Source: Cyprinodon diabolis (Eukaryota > Chordata > Actinopteri > Cyprinodontiformes > Cyprinodontidae). Taken from it: a DNA stretch of 64,000 nt. The notes under the pieces were generated by a model that did not search any database, was not told the DNA's origin, and saw only the letters and a program-made list of their open reading frames with translations. Positions 39,301 to 52,000 of this stretch are shown in pieces (the first letter of the stretch is position 1; every line of letters starts with the position of its first letter). A program made the translations under genes and the position numbers. Location of the stretch: NCBI GenBank assembly GCA_030533445.1, contig JARPUW010000032.1:28128-92127 (forward strand). Reading direction: 5' to 3'.

Positions 39301-41653
39301 CAGCCATGATCTTTTCTGGCAATCATCTAGAGCTGAAAACTAACAATATAAAGTAGATTTGAGCAGATGTTTTTGGTTCCAAGCTTCAAAACAGAAGTTG
39401 AGGCCAAAACGCTCTTTTCACAGTGAGATAATGCCATTTTGGCCTCTGGAGTTGTAACAGACAAACCATTAATGATACAGCCATGATCTTTTCTGGCAAT
39501 CATCTAGTGCTGAAAACTAACAATATAAAGTAGATTTGAGCAGATGTTTTTGGTTCCAAGCTTCAAAACAGAAGTTGAGGCCAAAACGCTCTTTTCACAG
39601 TGAGATAATGCCATTTTGGCCTCTGGAGTTTTAACAGACAAACCATTAATGATACAGCCATGATCTTTTCTGGCAATCATCTAGAGCTGAAAACTAACAA
39701 TATAAAGTAGATTTGAGCAGATGTTTTTGCTTCCAAGCTTCAAATAAGAAGTTGAGGCCAAAACGCTCATTTCACAGTGAGATAATGCCATTTTGGCCTC
39801 TGGAGTTGTAACAGACAAACCATTAATGATACAGCCATGATCTTTTCTGGCAATCATCTAGAGCTGAAAACTAACAATATAAAGTAGATTTGAGCAGATG
39901 TTTTTAGTTACAAGCTTCAAAACAGAAGGTTGAGGCCAAAACGCTCTTTTCACGGTGAGATAGTGCCATTTTGGCCTCTGGAGTTGTAACAGACAAACCA
40001 TTAATGATACAGCCATGATCTTTTCTGGCAATCATCTAGAGCTGAAAACTAACAATATAAAGTAGATTTGAGCAGATGTTTTTGGTTCCAAGCTTCAAAA
40101 CAGAAGTTGAGGCCAAAACGCTCTTTTCACAGTGAGATAATGCCATTTTGGCCTCTGGAGTTGTAACAGACAAACCATTAATGATACAGCCATGATCTTT
40201 TCTGGCAATCATCTAGTGCTGAAAACTAACAATATAAAGTAGATTTGAGCAGATGTTTTTGGTTCCAAGCTTCAAAACAGAAGTTGAGGCCAAAACGCTC
40301 CTTTCACAGTGAGATAATGCCATTTTGGCCTCTGGAGTTGTAACAGACAAACCATTAATGATACAGCCATGATCTTTTCTGGCAATCATCTAGAGCTGAA
40401 AACTAACAATATAAAGTAGATTTGAGCAGATGTTTTTGCTTCTAAGCTTCAAATCAGAGGTTGAGGCCAAAACGCTCATTTCACAGTGAGATAATGCCAT
40501 TTTGGCCTCTGGAGTTGTAACAGACAAACCATTAATGATACAGCCATGATCTTTTCTGGCAATCATCTAGAGCTGAAAACTAACAATATAAAGTAGATTT
40601 GAGCAGATGTTTATGGTTCCAAGCTTCAAAACAGAAGTTGAGGCCAAAACGCTCATTTCACAGTGAGATAATGCCATTTTGGCCTCTGGAGTTGTAACAG
40701 ACAAACCATTAATGATACAGCCATGATCTTTTCTGGCAATCATCTAGAGCTGAAAACTAACAATATAAAGTAGATTTGAGCAGATGTTTTTGGTTCCAAG
40801 CTTCAAAACAGAAGTTGAGGCCAAAACGCTCTTTTCACAGTGAGATAATGCCATTTTGGCCTCTGGAGTTTTAACAGACAAACCATTAATGATACAGCCA
40901 TGATCTTTTCTGGCAATCATCTAGAGCTGAAAACTAACAATATAAAGTAGATTTGAGCAGATGTTTTTGGTTCCAAGCTTCAAAACAGAAGTTGAGGCCA
41001 AAACGCTCTTTTCACAGTGAGATAATGCCATTTTGGCCTCTGGAGTTGTAACAGACAAACCATTAATGATACAGCCATGATCTTTTCTGGCAATCATCTA
41101 GTGCTGAAAACTAACAATATAAAGTAGATTTGAGCAGATGTTTTTGGTTCCAAGCTTCAAAACAGAAGTTGAGGCCAAAACGCTCCTTTCACAGTGAGAT
41201 AATGCCATTTTGGCCTCTGGAGTTGTAACAGACAAACCATTAATGATACAGCCATGATCTTTTCTGGCAATCATCTAGAGCTGAAAACTAACAATATAAA
41301 GTAGATTTGAGCAGATGTTTTTGCTTCTAAGCTTCAAATCAGAGGTTGAGGCCAAAACGCTCATTTCACAGTGAGATAATGCCATTTTGGCCTCTGGAGT
41401 TGTAACAGACAAACCATTAATGATACAGCCATGATCTTTTCTGGCAATCATCTAGAGCTGAAAACTAACAATATAAAGTAGATTTGAGCAGATGTTTATG
41501 GTTCCAAGCTTCAAAACAGAAGTTGAGGCCAAAACGCTCATTTCACAGTGAGATAATGCCATTTTGGCCTCTGGAGTTGTAACAGACAAACCATTAATGA
41601 TACAGCCATGATCTTTTCTGGCAATCATCTAGAGCTGAAAACTAACAATATAA

Positions 41654-44600
41654 AGTAGATTTGAGCAGATGTTTTTGGTTCCAAGCTTCAAAACAGAAGT
41701 TGAGGCCAAAACGCTCTTTTCACAGTGAGATAATGCCATTTTGGCCTCTGGAGTTGTAACAGACAAACCATTAATGATACAGCCATGATCTTTTCTGGCA
41801 ATCATCTAGAGCTGAAAACGAACAATATAAAGTAGATTTGAGCAGATGTTTTTGGTTACAAGCTTCAAAACAGAAGGTTGAGGCCAAAACGCTCTTTTCA
41901 CAGTGAGATAATGCCATTTTGGCCTCTGGAGTTGTAACAGACAAACCATTAATGATACAGCCATGATCTTTTCTGGCAATCATCTAGAGCTGAAAACTAA
42001 CAATATAAAGTAGATTTGAGCAGATGTTTTTGCTTCCAAGCTTCAAATCAGAGGTTGAGGCCAAAACGGTCATTTCACAGTGAGATAATGCCATTTTGGC
42101 GTCTGGAGTTGTAACAGACAAACCATTAATGATACAGCCATGATCTTTTCTGGCAATCATCTAGAGCTGAAAACTAACAATATAAAGTAGATTTGAGCAG
42201 ATGTTTATGGTTCCAAGCTTCAAAACAGAAGTTGAGGCCAAAACGCTCTTTTCACAGTGAGATAATGCCATTTTGGCCTCTGGAGTTGTAACAGACAAAC
42301 CATTAATGATACAGCCATGATCTTTTCTGGCAATCATCTAGAGCTGAAAACTAACAATATAAAGTAGATTTGAGCAGATGTTTTTGGTTACAAGCTTCAA
42401 AACAGAAGGTTGAGGCCAAAACGCTCTTTTCACAGTGAGATAATGCCATTTTGGCCTCTGGAGTTGTAACAGACAAACCATTAATGATACAGCCATGATC
42501 TCTTCTGGCAATCATCTAGAGCTGAAAACTAACAATATAAAGTAGATTTGAGCAGATGTTTTTGGTTCCAAGCTTCAAAACAGAAGTTGAGGCCAAAACG
42601 CTCCTTTCACAGTGAGATAATGCCATTTTGGCCTCTGGAGTTGTAACAGACAAACCATTAATGATACAGCCATGATCTTTTCTGGCAATCATCTAGAGCT
42701 GAAAACTAACAATATAAAGTAGATTTGAGCAGATGTTTTTGCTTCTAAGCTTCAAATCAGAGGTTGAGGCCAAAACGCTCATTTCACAGTGAGATAATGC
42801 CATTTTGGCCTCTGGAGTTGTAACAGACAAACCATTAATGATACAGCCATGATCTTTTCTGGCAATCATCTAGAGCTGAAAACTAACAATATAAAGTAGA
42901 TTTGAGCAGATGTTTTTGGTTACAAGCTTCAAAACAGAAGTTGAGGCCAAAACGCTCTTTTCACAGTGAGATAATGCCATTTTGGCCTCTGGAGTTGTAA
43001 CAGACAAACCATTAATGATACAGCCATGATCTTTTCTGGCAATCATCTAGTGCTGAAAACTAACAATATAAAGTAGATTTGAGCAGATGTTTTTGGTTCC
43101 AAGCTTCAAAACAGAAGTTGAGGCCAAAACGCTCCTTTCACAGTGAGATAATGCCATTTTGGCCTCTGGAGTTGTAACAGACAAACCATTAATGATACAG
43201 CCATGATCTTTTCTGGCAATCATCTAGAGCTGAAAACTAACAATATAAAGTAGATTTGAGCAGATGTTTTTGCTTCTAAGCTTCAAATCAGAGGTTGAGG
43301 CCAAAACGCTCATTTCACAGTGAGATAATGCCATTTTGGCCTCTGGAGTTGTAACAGACAAACCATTAATGATACAGCCATGATCTTTTCTGGCAATCAT
43401 CTAGAGCTGAAAACTAACAATATAAAGTAGATTTGAGCAGATGTTTATGGTTCCAAGCTTCAAAACAGAAGTTGAGGCCAAAACGCTCATTTCACAGTGA
43501 GATAATGCCATTTTGGCCTCTGGAGTTGTAACAGACAAACCATTAATGATACAGCCATGATCTTTTCTGGCAATCATCTAGAGCTGAAAACTAACAATAT
43601 AAAGTAGATTTGAGCAGATGTTTTTGGTTCCAAGCTTCAAAACAGAAGTTGAGGCCAAAACGCTCTTTTCACAGTGAGATAATGCCATTTTGGCCTCTGG
43701 AGTTTTAACAGACAAACCATTAATGATACAGCCATGATCTTTTCTGGCAATCATCTAGAGCTGAAAACTAACAATATAAAGTAGATTTGAGCAGATGTTT
43801 TTGCTTCCAAGCTTCAAATAAGAAGTTGAGGCCAAAACGCTCATTTCACAGTGAGATAATGCCATTTTGGCCTCTGGAGTTGTAACAGACAAACCATTAA
43901 TGATACAGCCATGATCTTTTCTGGCAATCATCTAGAGCTGAAAACTAACAATATAAAGTAGATTTGAGCAGATGTTTTTAGTTACAAGCTTCAAAACAGA
44001 AGGTTGAGGCCAAAACGCTCTTTTCACGGTGAGATAGTGCCATTTTGGCCTCTGGAGTTGTAACAGACAAACCATTAATGATACAGCCATGATCTTTTCT
44101 GGCAATCATCTAGAGCTGAAAACTAACAATATAAAGTAGATTTGAGCAGATGTTTTTGGTTCCAAGCTTCAAAACAGAAGTTGAGGCCAAAACGCTCTTT
44201 TCACAGTGAGATAATGCCATTTTGGCCTCTGGAGTTGTAACAGACAAACCATTAATGATACAGCCATGATCTTTTCTGGCAATCATCTAGTGCTGAAAAC
44301 TAACAATATAAAGTAGATTTGAGCAGATGTTTTTGGTTCCAAGCTTCAAAACAGAAGTTGAGGCCAAAACGCTCTTTTCACAGTGAGATAATGCCATTTT
44401 GGCCTCTGGAGTTTTAACAGACAAACCATTAATGATACAGCCATGATCTTTTCTGGCAATCATCTAGAGCTGAAAACTAACAATATAAAGTAGATTTGAG
44501 CAGATGTTTTTGCTTCCAAGCTTCAAATAAGAAGTTGAGGCCAAAACGCTCATTTCACAGTGAGATAATGCCATTTTGGCCTCTGGAGTTGTAACAGACA

Positions 44601-45551
44601 AACCATTAATGATACAGCCATGATCTTTTCTGGCAATCATCTAGAGCTGAAAACTAACAATATAAAGTAGATTTGAGCAGATGTTTTTAGTTACAAGCTT
44701 CAAAACAGAAGGTTGAGGCCAAAACGCTCTTTTCACGGTGAGATAGTGCCATTTTGGCCTCTGGAGTTGTAACAGACAAACCATTAATGATACAGCCATG
44801 ATCTTTTCTGGCAATCATCTAGAGCTGAAAACTAACAATATAAAGTAGATTTGAGCAGATGTTTTTGGTTCCAAGCTTCAAAACAGAAGTTGAGGCCAAA
44901 ACGCTCTTTTCACAGTGAGATAATGCCATTTTGGCCTCTGGAGTTGTAACAGACAAACCATTAATGATACAGCCATGATCTTTTCTGGCAATCATCTAGT
45001 GCTGAAAACTAACAATATAAAGTAGATTTGAGCAGATGTTTTTGGTTCCAAGCTTCAAAACAGAAGTTGAGGCCAAAACGCTCCTTTCACAGTGAGATAA
45101 TGCCATTTTGGCCTCTGGAGTTGTAACAGACAAACCATTAATGATACAGCCATGATCTTTTCTGGCAATCATCTAGAGCTGAAAACTAACAATATAAAGT
45201 AGATTTGAGCAGATGTTTTTGCTTCTAAGCTTCAAATCAGAGGTTGAGGCCAAAACGCTCATTTCACAGTGAGATAATGCCATTTTGGCCTCTGGAGTTG
45301 TAACAGACAAACCATTAATGATACAGCCATGATCTTTTCTGGCAATCATCTAGAGCTGAAAACTAACAATATAAAGTAGATTTGAGCAGATGTTTATGGT
45401 TCCAAGCTTCAAAACAGAAGTTGAGGCCAAAACGCTCATTTCACAGTGAGATAATGCCATTTTGGCCTCTGGAGTTGTAACAGACAAACCATTAATGATA
45501 CAGCCATGATCTTTTCTGGCAATCATCTAGAGCTGAAAACTAACAATATAA
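41654..45551 (+). repeat. HOR unit, 22-monomer variant (3898 bp)
   Basis: Order A B C D E H I G H I J K L M N K L M N H I J. Compared with the 21-monomer unit, type F is replaced by H-I. From the G monomer onward (42895-45551, 2657 bp) it matches 57423-60079 and 61145-63801 in order and length. Confidence 0.84.
41831..42185 (+). repeat. B and C type monomers (example pair)
   Basis: Type C (42009-42185) carries G45, G61, A64 and G93. G93 breaks the right arm of the inverted repeat (ttttggcgtc), giving one mismatch in ten pairs. Type C recurs once per full unit at 45907, 49452, 56713 and 60435, and a relative with the same G93 is found in regions 2 and 4. Confidence 0.83.
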
Positions 45552-48500
45552 AGTAGATTTGAGCAGATGTTTTTGGTTCCAAGCTTCAAAACAGAAGTTG
45601 AGGCCAAAACGCTCTTTTCACAGTGAGATAATGCCATTTTGGCCTCTGGAGTTGTAACAGACAAACCATTAATGATACAGCCATGATCTTTTCTGGCAAT
45701 CATCTAGAGCTGAAAACGAACAATATAAAGTAGATTTGAGCAGATGTTTTTGGTTACAAGCTTCAAAACAGAAGGTTGAGGCCAAAACGCTCTTTTCACA
45801 GTGAGATAATGCCATTTTGGCCTCTGGAGTTGTAACAGACAAACCATTAATGATACAGCCATGATCTTTTCTGGCAATCATCTAGAGCTGAAAACTAACA
45901 ATATAAAGTAGATTTGAGCAGATGTTTTTGCTTCCAAGCTTCAAATCAGAGGTTGAGGCCAAAACGGTCATTTCACAGTGAGATAATGCCATTTTGGCGT
46001 CTGGAGTTGTAACAGACAAACCATTAATGATACAGCCATGATCTTTTCTGGCAATCATCTAGAGCTGAAAACTAACAATATAAAGTAGATTTGAGCAGAT
46101 GTTTATGGTTCCAAGCTTCAAAACAGAAGTTGAGGCCAAAACGCTCTTTTCACAGTGAGATAATGCCATTTTGGCCTCTGGAGTTGTAACAGACAAACCA
46201 TTAATGATACAGCCATGATCTTTTCTGGCAATCATCTAGAGCTGAAAACTAACAATATAAAGTAGATTTGAGCAGATGTTTTTGGTTACAAGCTTCAAAA
46301 CAGAAGGTTGAGGCCAAAACGCTCTTTTCACAGTGAGATAATGCCATTTTGGCCTCTGGAGTTGTAACAGACAAACCATTAATGATACAGCCATGATCTC
46401 TTCTGGCAATCATCTAGAGCTGAAAACTAACAATATAAAGTAGATTTGAGCAGATGTTTTTGGTTACAAGCTTCAAAACAGAAGGTTGAGGCCAAAACGC
46501 TCTTTTCACGGTGAGATAGTGCCATTTTGGCCTCTGGAGTTGTAACAGACAAACCATTAATGATACAGCCATGATCTTTTCTGGCAATCATCTAGAGCTG
46601 AAAACTAACAATATAAAGTAGATTTGAGCAGATGTTTTTGGTTACAAGCTTCAAAACAGAAGTTGAGGCCAAAACGCTCTTTTCACAGTGAGATAATGCC
46701 ATTTTGGCCTCTGGAGTTGTAACAGACAAACCATTAATGATACAGCCATGATCTTTTCTGGCAATCATCTAGTGCTGAAAACTAACAATATAAAGTAGAT
46801 TTGAGCAGATGTTTTTGGTTCCAAGCTTCAAAACAGAAGTTGAGGCCAAAACGCTCCTTTCACAGTGAGATAATGCCATTTTGGCCTCTGGAGTTGTAAC
46901 AGACAAACCATTAATGATACAGCCATGATCTTTTCTGGCAATCATCTAGAGCTGAAAACTAACAATATAAAGTAGATTTGAGCAGATGTTTTTGCTTCTA
47001 AGCTTCAAATCAGAGGTTGAGGCCAAAACGCTCATTTCACAGTGAGATAATGCCATTTTGGCCTCTGGAGTTGTAACAGACAAACCATTAATGATACAGC
47101 CATGATCTTTTCTGGCAATCATCTAGAGCTGAAAACTAACAATATAAAGTAGATTTGAGCAGATGTTTATGGTTCCAAGCTTCAAAACAGAAGTTGAGGC
47201 CAAAACGCTCATTTCACAGTGAGATAATGCCATTTTGGCCTCTGGAGTTGTAACAGACAAACCATTAATGATACAGCCATGATCTTTTCTGGCAATCATC
47301 TAGAGCTGAAAACTAACAATATAAAGTAGATTTGAGCAGATGTTTTTGGTTCCAAGCTTCAAAACAGAAGTTGAGGCCAAAACGCTCTTTTCACAGTGAG
47401 ATAATGCCATTTTGGCCTCTGGAGTTTTAACAGACAAACCATTAATGATACAGCCATGATCTTTTCTGGCAATCATCTAGAGCTGAAAACTAACAATATA
47501 AAGTAGATTTGAGCAGATGTTTTTGCTTCCAAGCTTCAAATAAGAAGTTGAGGCCAAAACGCTCATTTCACAGTGAGATAATGCCATTTTGGCCTCTGGA
47601 GTTGTAACAGACAAACCATTAATGATACAGCCATGATCTTTTCTGGCAATCATCTAGAGCTGAAAACTAACAATATAAAGTAGATTTGAGCAGATGTTTT
47701 TAGTTACAAGCTTCAAAACAGAAGGTTGAGGCCAAAACGCTCTTTTCACGGTGAGATAGTGCCATTTTGGCCTCTGGAGTTGTAACAGACAAACCATTAA
47801 TGATACAGCCATGATCTTTTCTGGCAATCATCTAGAGCTGAAAACTAACAATATAAAGTAGATTTGAGCAGATGTTTTTGGTTCCAAGCTTCAAAACAGA
47901 AGTTGAGGCCAAAACGCTCTTTTCACAGTGAGATAATGCCATTTTGGCCTCTGGAGTTTTAACAGACAAACCATTAATGATACAGCCATGATCTTTTCTG
48001 GCAATCATCTAGAGCTGAAAACTAACAATATAAAGTAGATTTGAGCAGATGTTTTTGCTTCCAAGCTTCAAATAAGAAGTTGAGGCCAAAACGCTCATTT
48101 CACAGTGAGATAATGCCATTTTGGCCTCTGGAGTTGTAACAGACAAACCATTAATGATACAGCCATGATCTTTTCTGGCAATCATCTAGAGCTGAAAACT
48201 AACAATATAAAGTAGATTTGAGCAGATGTTTTTAGTTACAAGCTTCAAAACAGAAGGTTGAGGCCAAAACGCTCTTTTCACGGTGAGATAGTGCCATTTT
48301 GGCCTCTGGAGTTGTAACAGACAAACCATTAATGATACAGCCATGATCTTTTCTGGCAATCATCTAGAGCTGAAAACTAACAATATAAAGTAGATTTGAG
48401 CAGATGTTTTTGGTTCCAAGCTTCAAAACAGAAGTTGAGGCCAAAACGCTCTTTTCACAGTGAGATAATGCCATTTTGGCCTCTGGAGTTGTAACAGACA

Positions 48501-49096
48501 AACCATTAATGATACAGCCATGATCTTTTCTGGCAATCATCTAGTGCTGAAAACTAACAATATAAAGTAGATTTGAGCAGATGTTTTTGGTTCCAAGCTT
48601 CAAAACAGAAGTTGAGGCCAAAACGCTCCTTTCACAGTGAGATAATGCCATTTTGGCCTCTGGAGTTGTAACAGACAAACCATTAATGATACAGCCATGA
48701 TCTTTTCTGGCAATCATCTAGAGCTGAAAACTAACAATATAAAGTAGATTTGAGCAGATGTTTTTGCTTCTAAGCTTCAAATCAGAGGTTGAGGCCAAAA
48801 CGCTCATTTCACAGTGAGATAATGCCATTTTGGCCTCTGGAGTTGTAACAGACAAACCATTAATGATACAGCCATGATCTTTTCTGGCAATCATCTAGAG
48901 CTGAAAACTAACAATATAAAGTAGATTTGAGCAGATGTTTATGGTTCCAAGCTTCAAAACAGAAGTTGAGGCCAAAACGCTCATTTCACAGTGAGATAAT
49001 GCCATTTTGGCCTCTGGAGTTGTAACAGACAAACCATTAATGATACAGCCATGATCTTTTCTGGCAATCATCTAGAGCTGAAAACTAACAATATAA
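45552..49096 (+). repeat. HOR unit, 20-monomer variant (3545 bp)
   Basis: Order A B C D E F G H I J K L M K L M N H I J. It lacks the first N of the 21-monomer order, and its length is exactly 177 bp less. Confidence 0.85.
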
Positions 49097-52000
49097 AGTA
49101 GATTTGAGCAGATGTTTTTGGTTCCAAGCTTCAAAACAGAAGTTGAGGCCAAAACGCTCTTTTCACAGTGAGATAATGCCATTTTGGCCTCTGGAGTTGT
49201 AACAGACAAACCATTAATGATACAGCCATGATCTTTTCTGGCAATCATCTAGAGCTGAAAACGAACAATATAAAGTAGATTTGAGCAGATGTTTTTGGTT
49301 ACAAGCTTCAAAACAGAAGGTTGAGGCCAAAACGCTCTTTTCACAGTGAGATAATGCCATTTTGGCCTCTGGAGTTGTAACAGACAAACCATTAATGATA
49401 CAGCCATGATCTTTTCTGGCAATCATCTAGAGCTGAAAACTAACAATATAAAGTAGATTTGAGCAGATGTTTTTGCTTCCAAGCTTCAAATCAGAGGTTG
49501 AGGCCAAAACGGTCATTTCACAGTGAGATAATGCCATTTTGGCGTCTGGAGTTGTAACAGACAAACCATTAATGATACAGCCATGATCTTTTCTGGCAAT
49601 CATCTAGAGCTGAAAACTAACAATATAAAGTAGATTTGAGCAGATGTTTATGGTTCCAAGCTTCAAAACAGAAGTTGAGGCCAAAACGCTCTTTTCACAG
49701 TGAGATAATGCCATTTTGGCCTCTGGAGTTGTAACAGACAAACCATTAATGATACAGCCATGATCTTTTCTGGCAATCATCTAGAGCTGAAAACTAACAA
49801 TATAAAGTAGATTTGAGCAGATGTTTTTGGTTACAAGCTTCAAAACAGAAGGTTGAGGCCAAAACGCTCTTTTCACAGTGAGATAATGCCATTTTGGCCT
49901 CTGGAGTTGTAACAGACAAACCATTAATGATACAGCCATGATCTCTTCTGGCAATCATCTAGAGCTGAAAACTAACAATATAAAGTAGATTTGAGCAGAT
50001 GTTTTTGGTTACAAGCTTCAAAACAGAAGGTTGAGGCCAAAACGCTCTTTTCACGGTGAGATAGTGCCATTTTGGCCTCTGGAGTTGTAACAGACAAACC
50101 ATTAATGATACAGCCATGATCTTTTCTGGCAATCATCTAGAGCTGAAAACTAACAATATAAAGTAGATTTGAGCAGATGTTTTTGGTTACAAGCTTCAAA
50201 ACAGAAGTTGAGGCCAAAACGCTCTTTTCACAGTGAGATAATGCCATTTTGGCCTCTGGAGTTGTAACAGACAAACCATTAATGATACAGCCATGATCTT
50301 TTCTGGCAATCATCTAGTGCTGAAAACTAACAATATAAAGTAGATTTGAGCAGATGTTTTTGGTTCCAAGCTTCAAAACAGAAGTTGAGGCCAAAACGCT
50401 CCTTTCACAGTGAGATAATGCCATTTTGGCCTCTGGAGTTGTAACAGACAAACCATTAATGATACAGCCATGATCTTTTCTGGCAATCATCTAGAGCTGA
50501 AAACTAACAATATAAAGTAGATTTGAGCAGATGTTTTTGCTTCTAAGCTTCAAATCAGAGGTTGAGGCCAAAACGCTCATTTCACAGTGAGATAATGCCA
50601 TTTTGGCCTCTGGAGTTGTAACAGACAAACCATTAATGATACAGCCATGATCTTTTCTGGCAATCATCTAGAGCTGAAAACTAACAATATAAAGTAGATT
50701 TGAGCAGATGTTTATGGTTCCAAGCTTCAAAACAGAAGTTGAGGCCAAAACGCTCATTTCACAGTGAGATAATGCCATTTTGGCCTCTGGAGTTGTAACA
50801 GACAAACCATTAATGATACAGCCATGATCTTTTCTGGCAATCATCTAGAGCTGAAAACTAACAATATAAAGTAGATTTGAGCAGATGTTTTTGGTTCCAA
50901 GCTTCAAAACAGAAGTTGAGGCCAAAACGCTCTTTTCACAGTGAGATAATGCCATTTTGGCCTCTGGAGTTGTAACAAACCATTAATGATACAGCCATGA
51001 TCTCTTCTGGCAATCATCTAGAGCTGAAAACTAACAATATAAAGTAGATTTGAGCAGATGTTTTTAGTTACAAGCTTCAAAACAGAAGGTTGAGGCCAAA
51101 ACGCTCTTTTCACGGTGAGATAGTGCCATTTTGGCCTCTGGAGTTGTAACAGACAAACCATTAATGATACAGCCATGATCTTTTCTGGCAATCATCTAGA
51201 GCTGAAAACTAACAATATAAAGTAGATTTGAGCAGATGTTTTTGGTTCCAAGCTTCAAAACAGAAGTTGAGGCCAAAACGCTCTTTTCACAGTGAGATAA
51301 TGCCATTTTGGCCTCTGGAGTTGTAACAGACAAACCATTAATGATACAGCCATGATCTTTTCTGGCAATCATCTAGTGCTGAAAACTAACAATATAAAGT
51401 AGATTTGAGCAGATGTTTTTGGTTCCAAGCTTCAAAACAGAAGTTGAGGCCAAAACGCTCCTTTCACAGTGAGATAATGCCATTTTGGCCTCTGGAGTTG
51501 TAACAGACAAACCATTAATGATACAGCCATGATCTTTTCTGGCAATCATCTAGAGCTGAAAACTAACAATATAAAGTAGATTTGAGCAGATGTTTTTGCT
51601 TCTAAGCTTCAAATCAGAGGTTGAGGCCAAAACGCTCATTTCACAGTGAGATAATGCCATTTTGGCCTCTGGAGTTGTAACAGACAAACCATTAATGATA
51701 CAGCCATGATCTTTTCTGGCAATCATCTAGAGCTGAAAACTAACAATATAAAGTAGATTTGAGCAGATGTTTATGGTTCCAAGCTTCAAAACAGAAGTTG
51801 AGGCCAAAACGCTCATTTCACAGTGAGATAATGCCATTTTGGCCTCTGGAGTTGTAACAGACAAACCATTAATGATACAGCCATGATCTTTTCTGGCAAT
51901 CATCTAGAGCTGAAAACTAACAATATAAAGTAGATTTGAGCAGATGTTTTTGGTTCCAAGCTTCAAAACAGAAGTTGAGGCCAAAACGCTCTTTTCACAG

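Larger units (their letters stand above)
36166..42540 (+). repeat. 36-monomer duplicated segment, copy 1
   Basis: This segment of 6375 bp has the same monomer order and length as 50870-57244, offset 14704 bp. Both begin with the rare 173-bp monomer carrying a 4-base deletion plus C139, and both contain the irregular order M N, 28 monomers from H I J to H I J, then A B C D E. Outside it the flanking monomers differ: on the left a 178-bp B-like copy versus J, on the right H versus F. Confidence 0.86.

Noticed and set aside
41797..41830. CENP-B box on the minus strand of A type monomers
   Set aside because: The minus strand has gttcg, but the following positions lack the required A and the CGGG core, so only the first five positions fit. 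No other TTCG was seen in the consensus.
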